This document shows, in pieces, positions 9,154-19,129 of a stretch of 34,120 nt of DNA. The stretch comes from Eubacteriales bacterium (GTDB taxonomy: Bacteria > Bacillota > Clostridia > Christensenellales > Aristaeellaceae), in NCBI GenBank assembly GCA_029218505.1, contig JAQXRL010000158.1, positions 1-34,120 of the forward strand, in the 5' to 3' direction. The position numbers and the translations under genes are program-made. The notes under the pieces were generated by a model. The model was not told where the DNA came from. It was given only the letters and a program-made list of their open reading frames with translations, and searched no databases. Each line of letters starts with the position of its first letter. Position 1 is the first letter of the stretch.

Positions 9154-10044
9154 TCAGCCCTTGACCGCACCGATCATGACGCCCTTGACGAAGTATTTTT
9201 GCAAAAACGGATACACCATCATGATGGGCAGCATGGTCAGGATAATGTTGGCATAAATCAGGGAATCCGACACCACGTCTATCGTGTCCGCGCCTTCGAT
9301 GTACTGGGCGATGGTGTTGGTAAAGACGATGTCCCGCAGCACCAGTTGCAGGGTAAATTTGCTTCTGGTGGACAGATACAAAAGCGCGGGCGTGTATGCG
9401 TTCCAATACCCCACCATCACCCACAGCGTCACCGTTGCAATGGACGGCATCGACAGCGGCACAAGAATCTGAAACAACACCACCAAATCATTGGCGCCGT
9501 CCAGCATGGCGCTTTCTTCCAGGGAAACAGGAATCGTATCAAAAAAACTGCGCATGACGATCACGTTGTACGCGCTGATGGCCGACGGCAGGATCAGCGC
9601 GAACAGGCTGTCGTACAGGCCGATTTTCCGCACCACCAGGAACAGGGGGATCATGCCGCCGGAAAACCACATGGTCAGGGTAATCAAAACGGTAATGATC
9701 TTTCGCCCGGGCAGATCCCGCCGGGACACGATAAACGCCGCCATGGTGGTCAGCAGCATGGAGATGCCCGTTCCTACCGCCACCACAAACAACGTGTTGC
9801 CATAGGCCCGAAAGAAATAATCGTTTTCAATGACCTTGGCGTATGCGCCCATGCCAAAATCCACCGGCCAAAGCGTTACCTTGCCGGAAATTACCGCCTG
9901 TTTTCCGCTCAGAGACACGGCGATGATGTTCAAAAACGGCAGCACCACCACCGCGCAGCACAGCAGCATCACAAATACGATTACGGCGTGGGCCGCGCGT
10001 TCGCCCCTGGAGTCAAATCCGTTTTTCATATCGCACCTCACCAC
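9154..10044 (-). CDS. Carbohydrate ABC transporter permease (YtcP/LplC-like)
   Basis: ...VVLPFLNIIAVSLSGKQAVISGKVTLWPVDFGMGAYAKVIEND...SLEESAMLDGANDLVVLFQILVPLSMPSIATVTLWVMVGYWNAY; EAA-type loop. Confidence 0.92.
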   Translation of the reverse strand: MVRCDMKNGFDSRGERAAHAVIVFVMLLCCAVVVLPFLNIIAVSLSGKQAVISGKVTLWPVDFGMGAYAKVIENDYFFRAYGNTLFVVAVGTGISMLLTTMAAFIVSRRDLPGRKIITVLITLTMWFSGGMIPLFLVVRKIGLYDSLFALILPSAISAYNVIVMRSFFDTIPVSLEESAMLDGANDLVVLFQILVPLSMPSIATVTLWVMVGYWNAYTPALLYLSTRSKFTLQLVLRDIVFTNTIAQYIEGADTIDVVSDSLIYANIILTMLPIMMVYPFLQKYFVKGVMIGAVKG

Positions 10045-11036
10045 AGCGCTTCGCCGGCCAATTTTTTGCTGATGCCATTGGAAATCAAAATGAGCGCCAG
10101 ACTGACCAGGGAATTGAAAAAGCTCACCGCCGTTGCATAACCATAATCGCTGTTGAGCACGCCGCGCTCATACACATACGTGGAAAGCAATTGAGACACC
10201 GACTTGTTTCCGGAGGTTTGCATCAGCATGACCTTTTCAAAGTCCGAATTCATCATTTGTCCCATCCGCAAAATCAGCATGATCAGAATCGTGGAACGAA
10301 TACAGGGCACCGTGATGCGCCACATCTTCTGCCACCAATTGGCGCCATCAATGGTCGCCGCCTCGTAATACACCGGGTTGATTCCCGATATGGCCGCCAA
10401 ATAAATGATGGAATTCCATCCCGTGCCCTGCCACAAACCTGAAATAATGGACAGGGGCCGAAAGTATTCCGCTTTGTTCATAAAATATATCGGCTTGTTT
10501 CCCAGCTTCATCAGCATCTGGTTGATGACTCCGTTGGTGGGCGACAACAGCATATGCATCATGCTGACCACAACCACCGTGGAAATAAAATGCGGCATGT
10601 ATGTAATGGTTTGCACCGTCTTGCAGAATGCCCGGCTGCGCAGTTCGTTCAGCAAAAGCGCAAACAGAATTGGCGCCGGAAACGTAAAGCACAGCGATTG
10701 CAGATTTAAGATCAGCGTGTTTGCAATCACCTGCGCAAATTGCCGGCCATGGACGAAGTCCGAAAAGTTTTGCAATCCGACCCATTCGCTTCCCCATATG
10801 CCCTTGAACACCTTATAATTTTGAAAAGAAATCAAAAGTCCCCACATGGGAACATAGCAAAAAATCAGAAAATAGGCCGCCACGGGAATCAACATGAAAT
10901 AACAATATTTTCGTGCCCACATGCGCTTCAGAAGCGGCGACGCGCTCCGCCGGCTCACAGCCATGTTTCCATTCATTTGCGTCCCTCCGTGCGTTTTTGC
11001 AATTTGTATTTGCATTGTAGCAGGATATTTCAGCAA
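10038..11036 (-). CDS. Carbohydrate ABC transporter permease (LplB-like)
   Basis: ...YCYFMLIPVAAYFLIFCYVPMWGLLISFQNYKVFKGIWGSEWVGLQNF...YYEAATIDGANWWQKMWRITVPCIRSTILIMLIL. Overlaps next permease start by 7 nt. The actual start may be the internal MNGNMAVSRRS. Confidence 0.9.
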   Translation of the reverse strand: MLKYPATMQIQIAKTHGGTQMNGNMAVSRRSASPLLKRMWARKYCYFMLIPVAAYFLIFCYVPMWGLLISFQNYKVFKGIWGSEWVGLQNFSDFVHGRQFAQVIANTLILNLQSLCFTFPAPILFALLLNELRSRAFCKTVQTITYMPHFISTVVVVSMMHMLLSPTNGVINQMLMKLGNKPIYFMNKAEYFRPLSIISGLWQGTGWNSIIYLAAISGINPVYYEAATIDGANWWQKMWRITVPCIRSTILIMLILRMGQMMNSDFEKVMLMQTSGNKSVSQLLSTYVYERGVLNSDYGYATAVSFFNSLVSLALILISNGISKKLAGEALW

Positions 11037-11213
11037 ACGTCAATGTACAGATTCTAGAATTCATGGACAAATCGTAGAATTTTGGTTAAATTCCGTTCGT
11101 TTTCGCCACTATGTCCAAAAGTCTTCAATTCGTCCATTGCCTTCTTCGCGTCATTCTGATACATTATGCGCAGTGAATGGATTCACAATGTGAAAACGAA
11201 AGGAAGTTACAAC

Positions 11214-13289
11214 ATGAACGTCATTCCATCGCCCTGGACGCCCATGGAATCCCGTCAAACCGGGAACACCGTGGAAGCGCGCGTATGGGGCCGCAGTTAT
11301 CGCCAGGAAGGCGCATGCTTGCCCACCAGCATTCAAACCCAGCGCCGTGAACTGCTCTACGCGCCCATGCGCCTCCTGGGCGAAGCCAACGGCGAGGCGA
11401 TTCAATGGGAAGACGAAGGCTGCTATCTGCTGAATCCCACGGATACATCCGCCTGCATCAACGGATATGCGCAAAGCCAATGCCTCATCGTCAATTCCTG
11501 TCTGCAACTGGAATACGATGGCGGCGCCCGATGGGATATTCGCGTCATGCCCCGGGGCATGACCGTTCCTCAGGTATTCGGGCTGGAGCCATGCCCCATC
11601 AAGGGTTGGAACCTCACCAAGCTGCAATTGAAAATTCCCCTTCGCAAAGACATCGTCTCTCTGTACAGCAGCTGGCGTGATTCCTGGGTCGGCGACAACG
11701 GCATTCTCTCTCTGAAAACCGGAAAAAAGCTCATGGAAAACGGTTCCATCCCGGAAGGCGGTTTTGCCATGCCCTTCATGCCCGCCCTGTGGCTGGGCGA
11801 CGAAAAGGCCGGCATTCAATTCGTCGTGGAAAGCGACGAATTCTGGCAATGCGCCGATCCCAACCGTGCCATGGAACTGAAGGATTGCGGCGATCATTGG
11901 GAACTGTGCTGCAATCTGCTGGACAGCCTGCCTCGTTCTTGGGAAAATCCCGACGTATCCTGCCCGGCCATCAGCTACACCTTTGGCCTGATTGCCACGC
12001 CCGTCAAGCCCATTCCACAGAATTTTTTGAAGCGCAACGCCATCCATATCGACTGCTTCACCAAAATTGCCGGAGATTACTGGCCCTTTCTCAACGGCCC
12101 GGTGCGCCCGGAAGATCCCGAAACGGTCATCGACCGGCTGTGCCGCGCAGGCGTCAATCTGTTGATTCTGCATGAGAAATGGAACAAAATTCAAAACAAC
12201 TGGAACGTCGCCGTGTCCACGGAAGAAGAAATTACCAAACTGGTGCGCCTGTGTCACAGCCGCGGCATCCAGGTCATTCCATACTTCGGCTATGAAATCA
12301 CGTCCTCCATGCCCGAATTCACCCAGGTGCGCGACGACGTGATCTGGCGCAAGGAAGGCGGACGGGAAAACGTCAGCGGCTGGTATCGCGTGCCCTATCA
12401 GCGGGCAGCGCGCGTTTGTTACAACAGCAGCTGGGCAGACAAACTGGTGGAAGGCATTTTGAACTGCATCGACCATTTCCACTTTGACGGCGTGTATCTG
12501 GATTCCACCAGTCAGCCCTGCGGCTGCGTCAACACCCGGCATGGCTGCGGATATGCCGACGCCTCCGGTCACGTCCATCCCACCTTCCCCATGTTCGCAT
12601 ACCGCGAGCTCATGAAGCGGATTTGCACCGGCGTACATGCCCGGGGCGGCATTGTCAATCCGCATCCTGCGGGCGCGACGATTCCGTTTATTTCCAGCTT
12701 CTGCGATATGCTGTGGGACGGCGAGCATTTGCAAACCCGCATTCGGGAGGAAGGCCTTCAAACCTTCTCCCTGGACTATTTCCGCGCGGAATACCTGGGC
12801 GGAAACTTCGGAATTCCGGTGCAGTTTATCGTGTACGAGTTCCCCGGCGTTTGGGATTTTGACATGGCGTTGAGCCTTTGCATGATCCACGGCGTATATC
12901 CCCGCCCGAATTCCGTTTTGCATCCGCTGGACGTCATGGAAAAAATTTGGAGCATCACGGGCACCTTCGGCATCAGCGAAGCGGACTTCCTGGGCTATTG
13001 GGAAAACCAGCCGGCCGTGCGCACCAGCAACGACGCATGCAAGGTCAGCTTCTATTCCAGAAAACAAGTGGACGGCTCCATGCGGCTTTTGCTCATTGCC
13101 TCCAATCCCACCACCGAGCCCTGCGAAAACTGCTCCATCGCGGTGCAAAGCGAATTCTTCGGCCTGGGCCGGGTTGTATCGGCATACGACGCCATGGAGA
13201 AGCGCCGCGTTTCCACAGACAACGGAGAGATCCGCCTGTCCCTGAAACCCTATGCCTACGCCATCTATGAAGTCGTCATCGACCGTTGA
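11214..13289 (+). CDS. Putative glycoside hydrolase, TIM-barrel type (resembles DUF6259-type proteins)
   Basis: Start MNVIPSPWTPMES at 11214 with SD AAAGGAAG. Barrel-like segments AGVNLLILHEKWNKIQNNW, GIQVIPYFGYEI, FHFDGVYLDSTSQPCGC. Divergent from the ABC transporter. Confidence 0.65.
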   Translation: MNVIPSPWTPMESRQTGNTVEARVWGRSYRQEGACLPTSIQTQRRELLYAPMRLLGEANGEAIQWEDEGCYLLNPTDTSACINGYAQSQCLIVNSCLQLEYDGGARWDIRVMPRGMTVPQVFGLEPCPIKGWNLTKLQLKIPLRKDIVSLYSSWRDSWVGDNGILSLKTGKKLMENGSIPEGGFAMPFMPALWLGDEKAGIQFVVESDEFWQCADPNRAMELKDCGDHWELCCNLLDSLPRSWENPDVSCPAISYTFGLIATPVKPIPQNFLKRNAIHIDCFTKIAGDYWPFLNGPVRPEDPETVIDRLCRAGVNLLILHEKWNKIQNNWNVAVSTEEEITKLVRLCHSRGIQVIPYFGYEITSSMPEFTQVRDDVIWRKEGGRENVSGWYRVPYQRAARVCYNSSWADKLVEGILNCIDHFHFDGVYLDSTSQPCGCVNTRHGCGYADASGHVHPTFPMFAYRELMKRICTGVHARGGIVNPHPAGATIPFISSFCDMLWDGEHLQTRIREEGLQTFSLDYFRAEYLGGNFGIPVQFIVYEFPGVWDFDMALSLCMIHGVYPRPNSVLHPLDVMEKIWSITGTFGISEADFLGYWENQPAVRTSNDACKVSFYSRKQVDGSMRLLLIASNPTTEPCENCSIAVQSEFFGLGRVVSAYDAMEKRRVSTDNGEIRLSLKPYAYAIYEVVIDR

Positions 13290-13304
13290 CCGAATTGCGC
13301 AAAA

Positions 13305-13334
13305 GCGCCCCGCACGAAATTCCGTGCGGGGCGC
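13305..13334. terminator. Bidirectional intrinsic terminator between convergent genes
   Basis: Perfect 12-bp stem GCGCCCCGCACG/CGTGCGGGGCGC with 6-nt loop; CTGTTTTTG follows on plus, CTTTTG on minus. Confidence 0.88.
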
Positions 13335-13348
13335 CTGTTTTTGAACCC

Positions 13349-14548
13349 TTATTCCAATTCTTCCACAAATTCTTCGATGCGGCGCATGCCCTCCACAATG
13401 CGTTCGCGGCTGGTGGCGTAGCTGAGGCGCACATGCGTGTCGTCGCCAAAGGCCTTGCCCGGCACCACCGCCACATGCTTGTTCTCCAACAACTGCGCCG
13501 CAAAGGTCTCTGAACCATCGATCAGCACGCCGTCATGGCTGAGCCCCATGATGCCGTTCAAATTCAGCATCATATAAAACGCGCCCTTGGGCAAATGGGC
13601 ATACAATCCGTCAATGCTGAGAATCAGCGCATGCATCAAGTTGCGCCGCGTCTGGAATTCTTTCAGCATTTTCTTAATATACGTCGCGCCGGAGGTAAGC
13701 GCCACGCTGGAGGCATACTGGGCAATGGAATTCGCGTTGCTGGCGGAATGGCTCTGGAAAGCCGTCATGGCCTTGATAATGGGCCGGGACGCCGCCGCAT
13801 AGCCAATGCGCCATCCGGTCATGGCATACGTTTTGCTCACGCCGTTTACCACCACCGTCTGCCGCTTGATTTCTTCTCCAAGGGACGCAATGGACACATG
13901 TTCCACGCCGTCGTACAGCAACCGTTCGTAGATTTCGTCCGAAATTACGTAAAATCCCTTTTCCACCGCCAATTCCGCAATGCCCATCAACTGTTCCCGG
14001 CTCCACACGCAGCCGTTGGGATTGTTGGGGCTGTTGATAATCAGCGCCTTGGTGCGCTCCGTCACATAGGGACGAATCTCTTCCGCCGTTACGATAAAGC
14101 CATTCTCTTCCGCGCCCGGCACCATGACCGGCGTGCCGCCCGCGATCATGACCATTTCCGGATAACTGACCCAATAGGGCGACGGAATCAGCACCTCGTC
14201 GCCGGGATTCAAAATCACGCTGAGCGCCGTATACAGACTCTGCTTTGCGCCGCTGGAAACAATGACTTCTTCCGGCGTGTAGGAAAGCGCGTTGTCCCGG
14301 AAGAACTTTTCGCAAATGTGTTCCCGCAAATCCAACGTGCCTGCCACCGGCGTATATCGCGTATATCCCGCGTCAATGGCAAATTTGCCCGCATCGCGAA
14401 TGTATTCCGGCGTGTCAAAATCCGGTTCGCCCACGCCAAATCCAACCACATCCACGCCGTCCTTGCGCAGCGCCTTTGCCCGGGAATCAATGGCCAGCGT
14501 TACCGAAGGCGAAATTGCCAAGGCCCGCTTGGATAGTTCAAGTGACAT
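13349..14548 (-). CDS. Pyridoxal-phosphate aminotransferase, class I/II (aspartate aminotransferase-like)
   Basis: MSLELSKRALAISPSVTLAIDSRAKALRKDGVDVVGFGVGEPDFDTPEYIRDAGK...NSPNNPNGCVWSREQL...NGVSKTYAMTGWRIGYAA (PLP lysine region). Confidence 0.93.
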   Translation of the reverse strand: MSLELSKRALAISPSVTLAIDSRAKALRKDGVDVVGFGVGEPDFDTPEYIRDAGKFAIDAGYTRYTPVAGTLDLREHICEKFFRDNALSYTPEEVIVSSGAKQSLYTALSVILNPGDEVLIPSPYWVSYPEMVMIAGGTPVMVPGAEENGFIVTAEEIRPYVTERTKALIINSPNNPNGCVWSREQLMGIAELAVEKGFYVISDEIYERLLYDGVEHVSIASLGEEIKRQTVVVNGVSKTYAMTGWRIGYAAASRPIIKAMTAFQSHSASNANSIAQYASSVALTSGATYIKKMLKEFQTRRNLMHALILSIDGLYAHLPKGAFYMMLNLNGIMGLSHDGVLIDGSETFAAQLLENKHVAVVPGKAFGDDTHVRLSYATSRERIVEGMRRIEEFVEELE

Positions 14549-14793
14549 CGTATACCGCCCTTCCGCGCATACATCCGCGCTCCGTTCATTCTATATGATA
14601 TATTACGCCTTCTCATCATCCGGATTCACGCCAAAAACCGTGAATTTTCCGTTAAATATGAATTGCACGAAATCCAAATATTCAAATTTTGTTTTTGGGG
14701 GCTTCATCTTCCGCAAATTCCGCGCGCTACTTTTCAAATTTACCATGATGTGATATACTGAAAAGCAGTTCTGACGGAAGGGGAGGTGCATTC

Positions 14794-17241
14794 ATGGAAC
14801 CGGATCGCATGAGCGTTGAGGAAATCAAGGAATCCATTCGTTTGAAGTTGGAAAACAATTTCGGCTGCGGAATCTCCGACGCGACGCAGCAGCAGCTGTA
14901 TCACGCCATCGCGCGCACGGTACGGGACGAGGTAATGCAGCGCAGAACGGCCTCCCGTGGCATGCGCAAGCAGGCGGGCGCCAAAAAAGTGTATTACCTC
15001 AGCGCGGAATTTTTGGTGGGGCGGGCGCTGCACGCAAATATGGTGAACCTGGTAAACGAATCAAACTATCGGCAGGCATTAAAAGAGCTGGGCATTGACA
15101 AAAACGTCATTTTTGAACAGGAGCCGGAACCGGGCTTGGGAAACGGCGGTTTGGGCCGGCTAGCGGCATGCTTTCTGGACAGCCTGACCAGCATGAATCT
15201 GCCCGCCATGGGTTGTACCATTCGATACGAATACGGCTTGTTCCGTCAAAAGATTGTAGACGGATATCAGGTGGAAGTGCCGGACAACTGGCTGGATGAC
15301 GGCAACCTGTGGGAAGTGCCGCGACCGGATCAAACCGTAGAGGTGCATTTTGGCGGCAAATTGGAGGAATATCACGAAGACGGCCGTCTGAAGTTTCGCC
15401 ATCTGGATTATTCCACGGTGGAAGCCGTTCCTTATGATATTCCCACCGTGGGCTACGACACCAGCATGGTCAACATGTTGCGCACCTGGTCCGCCCGTTC
15501 GCCCAAGCGCATCGACATGAACGAATTCAATTCCGGGCAATACGTTCGCGCCGTGGCGGAAAAGGAATTGGCGGAAGTCATTTCCAAGGTGTTATATCCC
15601 AACGACGGCAATTACGAAGGCCGGGAATTGCGCTTAAAGCAGCAATATTTCTTTTCTTCCGCCTCCGTGCAATATGCCGTAAACGATTTTGTGAAAGTAT
15701 ACGGCAAAAACTGGAGCATCTTCCCGGACAAAGTGGCCATTCACATCAACGACACGCATCCCGCCGTTGCCATTCCGGAACTGATGCGCATTCTGATGGA
15801 CGAACAGGAGCTTTCCTGGGACGACGCGGAGGACATCTGCCGCCGCACGTTTGCCTACACCAATCATACGGTGCTGCAGGAAGCGTTGGAAAAATGGCCG
15901 GAAGAAATGATCAAAGTGCAGCTGCCGCGCATCTACATGATCCTGGAAGAAATGAACAAGCGGCTGTGCGCCCGGCTGTGGAACGTCTATCCCGGACAGT
16001 GGGAGCGCATTGGGCATATGGCGATTCTGGCATACGGACAGGTGCACATGGCCAACCTGTGCGTGGCGTATTCGCACAACGTCAACGGCGTTTCCGCCAT
16101 CCATACGGACATCCTGAAGCGCCAAACGTTCCATGATTATTACCTGATGGAGCCATCCAAATTTGTTTCCATCACCAACGGCATCACCATTCGCCGGTGG
16201 CTGATGCAGGCGAACCCGGATCTTTCCTCCCTGTTGGACGAATCCATCGGCCCGGCATGGCGCAAGGATTGGCGCAGGCTTTCGGACGCCGCACCCTTTG
16301 CGGACGACGCGGCCTTCCGGCAAAAATTCGAGGCCGTGAAGCGGGAAAACAAGCGCGCGCTGGCCCAGCATGTGCTGGACAGCCAGGGCGTATCCATCGA
16401 TCCGGACAGCATCTTCCTGTGCCAGGCCAAGCGGTTGCATGAATACAAGCGCCAGCTGATGAACGCGCTGGGCATCCTGATGCTGTACAACCAAATCGTG
16501 GAACACCCGGATATGGACATCCCGCCCCACACCTTCCTCTTTGCCGCCAAGGCGTCGCCGGGATACTATCGCGCAAAGCTGATCATCAAGCTGATCAACG
16601 CCATTTCCGACATGGTCAAACGGCATCCCGTGGCGTCCAAGCGCATCAACGTATTGTTTTTGGAAAACTACAGCGTTTCCGTGGCGGAAATGCTGATGCC
16701 CGCCGCGGACGTATCCATCCAGATTTCCACCGCAGGCAAGGAGGCCAGCGGCACCGGCAACATGAAATTCATGCTCAACGGCGCCGTAACCCTGGGCACC
16801 ATGGACGGCGCAAACTGCGAAATCTACGACGCCGTGGGCGCGGACAACATCTATATTTTCGGTCTCTCCGCCGAAGAGGTGGAACGCGGCTACACCACCT
16901 ATCGTGCGGGCGCGGTGTACGAGCAAAACCCTGCCATTCGCAGGGCGATGGAGCAATTAATCGACGGAACGTTGTCTCCGGACAACCCGCGCCTGTTTTC
17001 CGAACTGTACCACGCACTGCTGTTCGGCGACAACGGCGGCATGGCCGATCCCTATTTCGTGCTGAAGGATCTGCCCGAAATGATGGCGGCAGAACGCAAA
17101 ATTGCCGCCGATTACCGCAAGCGGGAGCTTTGGCTGCGCAAGGCCATCCTCAACACCGCCAATGCCGGCTTCTTCTCCTCGGACCGCACCATTGCCGAAT
17201 ACAACGACAAAATCTGGCATTTGAAGCCCTTAAATCTATAG
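14794..17241 (+). CDS. glgP: Glycogen/starch phosphorylase
   Basis: KKVYYLSAEFLVGRALHANMVNL...EPEPGLGNGGLGRLAACFLDSL...STAGKEASGTGNMKFMLNGAVTLGTMDGANCEI; SD GGGGAGG before ATG. Confidence 0.97.
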   Translation: MEPDRMSVEEIKESIRLKLENNFGCGISDATQQQLYHAIARTVRDEVMQRRTASRGMRKQAGAKKVYYLSAEFLVGRALHANMVNLVNESNYRQALKELGIDKNVIFEQEPEPGLGNGGLGRLAACFLDSLTSMNLPAMGCTIRYEYGLFRQKIVDGYQVEVPDNWLDDGNLWEVPRPDQTVEVHFGGKLEEYHEDGRLKFRHLDYSTVEAVPYDIPTVGYDTSMVNMLRTWSARSPKRIDMNEFNSGQYVRAVAEKELAEVISKVLYPNDGNYEGRELRLKQQYFFSSASVQYAVNDFVKVYGKNWSIFPDKVAIHINDTHPAVAIPELMRILMDEQELSWDDAEDICRRTFAYTNHTVLQEALEKWPEEMIKVQLPRIYMILEEMNKRLCARLWNVYPGQWERIGHMAILAYGQVHMANLCVAYSHNVNGVSAIHTDILKRQTFHDYYLMEPSKFVSITNGITIRRWLMQANPDLSSLLDESIGPAWRKDWRRLSDAAPFADDAAFRQKFEAVKRENKRALAQHVLDSQGVSIDPDSIFLCQAKRLHEYKRQLMNALGILMLYNQIVEHPDMDIPPHTFLFAAKASPGYYRAKLIIKLINAISDMVKRHPVASKRINVLFLENYSVSVAEMLMPAADVSIQISTAGKEASGTGNMKFMLNGAVTLGTMDGANCEIYDAVGADNIYIFGLSAEEVERGYTTYRAGAVYEQNPAIRRAMEQLIDGTLSPDNPRLFSELYHALLFGDNGGMADPYFVLKDLPEMMAAERKIAADYRKRELWLRKAILNTANAGFFSSDRTIAEYNDKIWHLKPLNL

Positions 17242-17255
17242 GAAATCATTCGCAT

Positions 17256-17279
17256 GCAGGGAGACTTCGTTCTCCCTGC
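17256..17279. other. Perfect 9-bp hairpin (6-nt loop) between glgP and the GH13 gene
   Basis: gcagggaga-cttcgt-tctccctgc; no T-run, so not a canonical terminator. Confidence 0.75.
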
Positions 17280-17302
17280 CGCACTTTCCCGGAGGTGGAA
17301 AG

Positions 17303-19129
17303 ATGTATCACGACTCGAGAGATCCGCAGTATCGCACGCCCGTGGGCCCCGCCAAGTGTTGCGCTTCCATAACGCTGCGATTGCGCGCGGACGAAGCCCG
17401 AAGGGCATGGCTGCGGCTTTGGTGGGAAGATAAGCCCATCCTGCAGGAAATGGTCCGCGACGAAAGCGGCCTGTTTTGCTCGGAAATCCTGCTGCCGGAG
17501 CACCCCGGGCTGTTGTGGTATTATTTTATCGCGGAACTGGAAAACCAGGAGCGCGTCTATTACGGAAACGCCGCCGATCAGTTGGGCGGAGAGGGCAATC
17601 CATGCGCTTGGGAACCGCCTTCTTATCAAATTACGGTATACGACCCGAATTATGACACGCCTGACTGGATGCGGGACGGCGTGATGCTGCAAATCATGGT
17701 GGATCGCTATCATCCCAGCGGCACGCCGCGTCGGGAAAATTACCCTGCCTCCGCGCAATTGCACCAGCGTTGGGACGAGGAGCCGCTTTTGCAGCTGGAC
17801 GCGGCGGGAGACAACCAAGCCAGCGATTTTTTCGGCGGCAATCTGCGGGGCATTGCCGAAAAATTGGACTATATTCGCTCCCTGGGCGTATCGGTTCTGT
17901 ATCTGAATCCGATCTTTCTTTCCCCGTCCAACCACAAATACGACACGGCGGATTACATGCGCATTGATCCTGCCTTCGGCACGGAAGCGGATTTCCGGCA
18001 TTTGTGCCGGCGGGCGGCGGATTTGGGCATTCGCGTAATCCTGGACGGCGTATTTTCCCATACCGGCGCAGACAGCGTATATTTCAACCGTTTCGGCCGG
18101 TATCCCGAGCCCGGCGCATATCAATCCAAGGAATCGTGTTATTATCCATGGTATCACTTTGATCGTTGGCCGGAAGCATACGACGCATGGTGGGGCTTCC
18201 CCATGTTGCCCAACGTCAACGAAGATGAGCCTTCTTATCGGGAATTCATTTTGGGAGACGGCGGCGTGATGGACAAATGGTTATGCGCCGGCGCCAGCGG
18301 GTGGCGGCTGGACGTAGCGGATGAACTGCCGATGGATTTCCTGCGCCTGATGCGGTTTCGGGAAAAGCGCAAATACCCGGATGCCGCCCTGATCGGAGAA
18401 GTGTGGGAAGACCCCAGCAACAAGGTCGCTTATGGCAAACTGCGCAGCTACTGCCTGGGAGACACCCTGGATAGCACCATGAATTATCCGTTGCGCCAGG
18501 CGATTTTTGATTTTCTGCTGGGCAAATCAGACGCAAATGCCCTCAAGCGCAGCCTTGATTCCATGACAGAAAAGCTGCCCTTGCCATTTCTGTATGCGCA
18601 AATGAATCTGCTGGGCAGCCACGACCGGGCTCGCGCCGTCAGCGTGCTGGCGGATTGCGGAAACATGGAACCCGAACGCCGGTATCGTTATCCCCGCGCC
18701 TTATCTCCGGAAGAGTATCTTCGGGGCCGAAAGCGCTTCATTGCGGCATGGAAACTTGTGTGCGCCTTGCCGGGCATGCCCTGTCTGTATTATGGAGACG
18801 AGGCCGGCATGACCGGCATGACCGACCCCTTCTGCCGCGGTCCGTATCCCTGGGGACGGGAAGACGCATACCTGACGGAACAGGTGCGGGAAGCCGCGCT
18901 GCTGCGCAATCGCCAATCCGTGCTGCGCAGGGGAAAAATGCGGTTGTATGCCCCTCATCCCGACGTCATCCTGGTTGAACGCTTCGACGACGCCTTCGAT
19001 CCCGCCGCCCGGGAACCCCGCGCGGTGTTGGCCGTGCACCGCGGAGACGAAGATGTGGAATTTTATTTTAACGAAAGGAACTGCCGCATGTCCTCTGTAA
19101 CGGCCATGTGGCTGGTAAAACCGGAATGA
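17303..19129 (+). CDS. GH13 alpha-glycosidase (neopullulanase/cyclomaltodextrinase-like)
   Basis: N-terminal beta-domain, then YLNPIFLSPSNHKYDTADYMRIDPAFGTEADFRHL, RVILDGVFSHTG, GWRLDVADELP, LIGEVWEDPSN, NLLGSHDRAR: the GH13 conserved regions. Confidence 0.94.
   Translation: MYHDSRDPQYRTPVGPAKCCASITLRLRADEARRAWLRLWWEDKPILQEMVRDESGLFCSEILLPEHPGLLWYYFIAELENQERVYYGNAADQLGGEGNPCAWEPPSYQITVYDPNYDTPDWMRDGVMLQIMVDRYHPSGTPRRENYPASAQLHQRWDEEPLLQLDAAGDNQASDFFGGNLRGIAEKLDYIRSLGVSVLYLNPIFLSPSNHKYDTADYMRIDPAFGTEADFRHLCRRAADLGIRVILDGVFSHTGADSVYFNRFGRYPEPGAYQSKESCYYPWYHFDRWPEAYDAWWGFPMLPNVNEDEPSYREFILGDGGVMDKWLCAGASGWRLDVADELPMDFLRLMRFREKRKYPDAALIGEVWEDPSNKVAYGKLRSYCLGDTLDSTMNYPLRQAIFDFLLGKSDANALKRSLDSMTEKLPLPFLYAQMNLLGSHDRARAVSVLADCGNMEPERRYRYPRALSPEEYLRGRKRFIAAWKLVCALPGMPCLYYGDEAGMTGMTDPFCRGPYPWGREDAYLTEQVREAALLRNRQSVLRRGKMRLYAPHPDVILVERFDDAFDPAAREPRAVLAVHRGDEDVEFYFNERNCRMSSVTAMWLVKPE

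Noticed and set aside
7456-10140. 894-aa plus-strand ORF
   Set aside because: Antisense to the solute-binding protein and permease genes; His/Gln/Arg-rich with no recognisable domain.
11151-13148. 665-aa minus-strand ORF
   Set aside because: Antisense to the putative glycoside hydrolase, which has good start, SD and domain-like content.
13305-13334. The series of perfect hairpins with 5-6-nt loops (7459, 13305, 17256, 20099, 33695) as one repeat family
   Set aside because: Stem sequences are unrelated and most positions fit transcript ends; common terminator architecture explains them.
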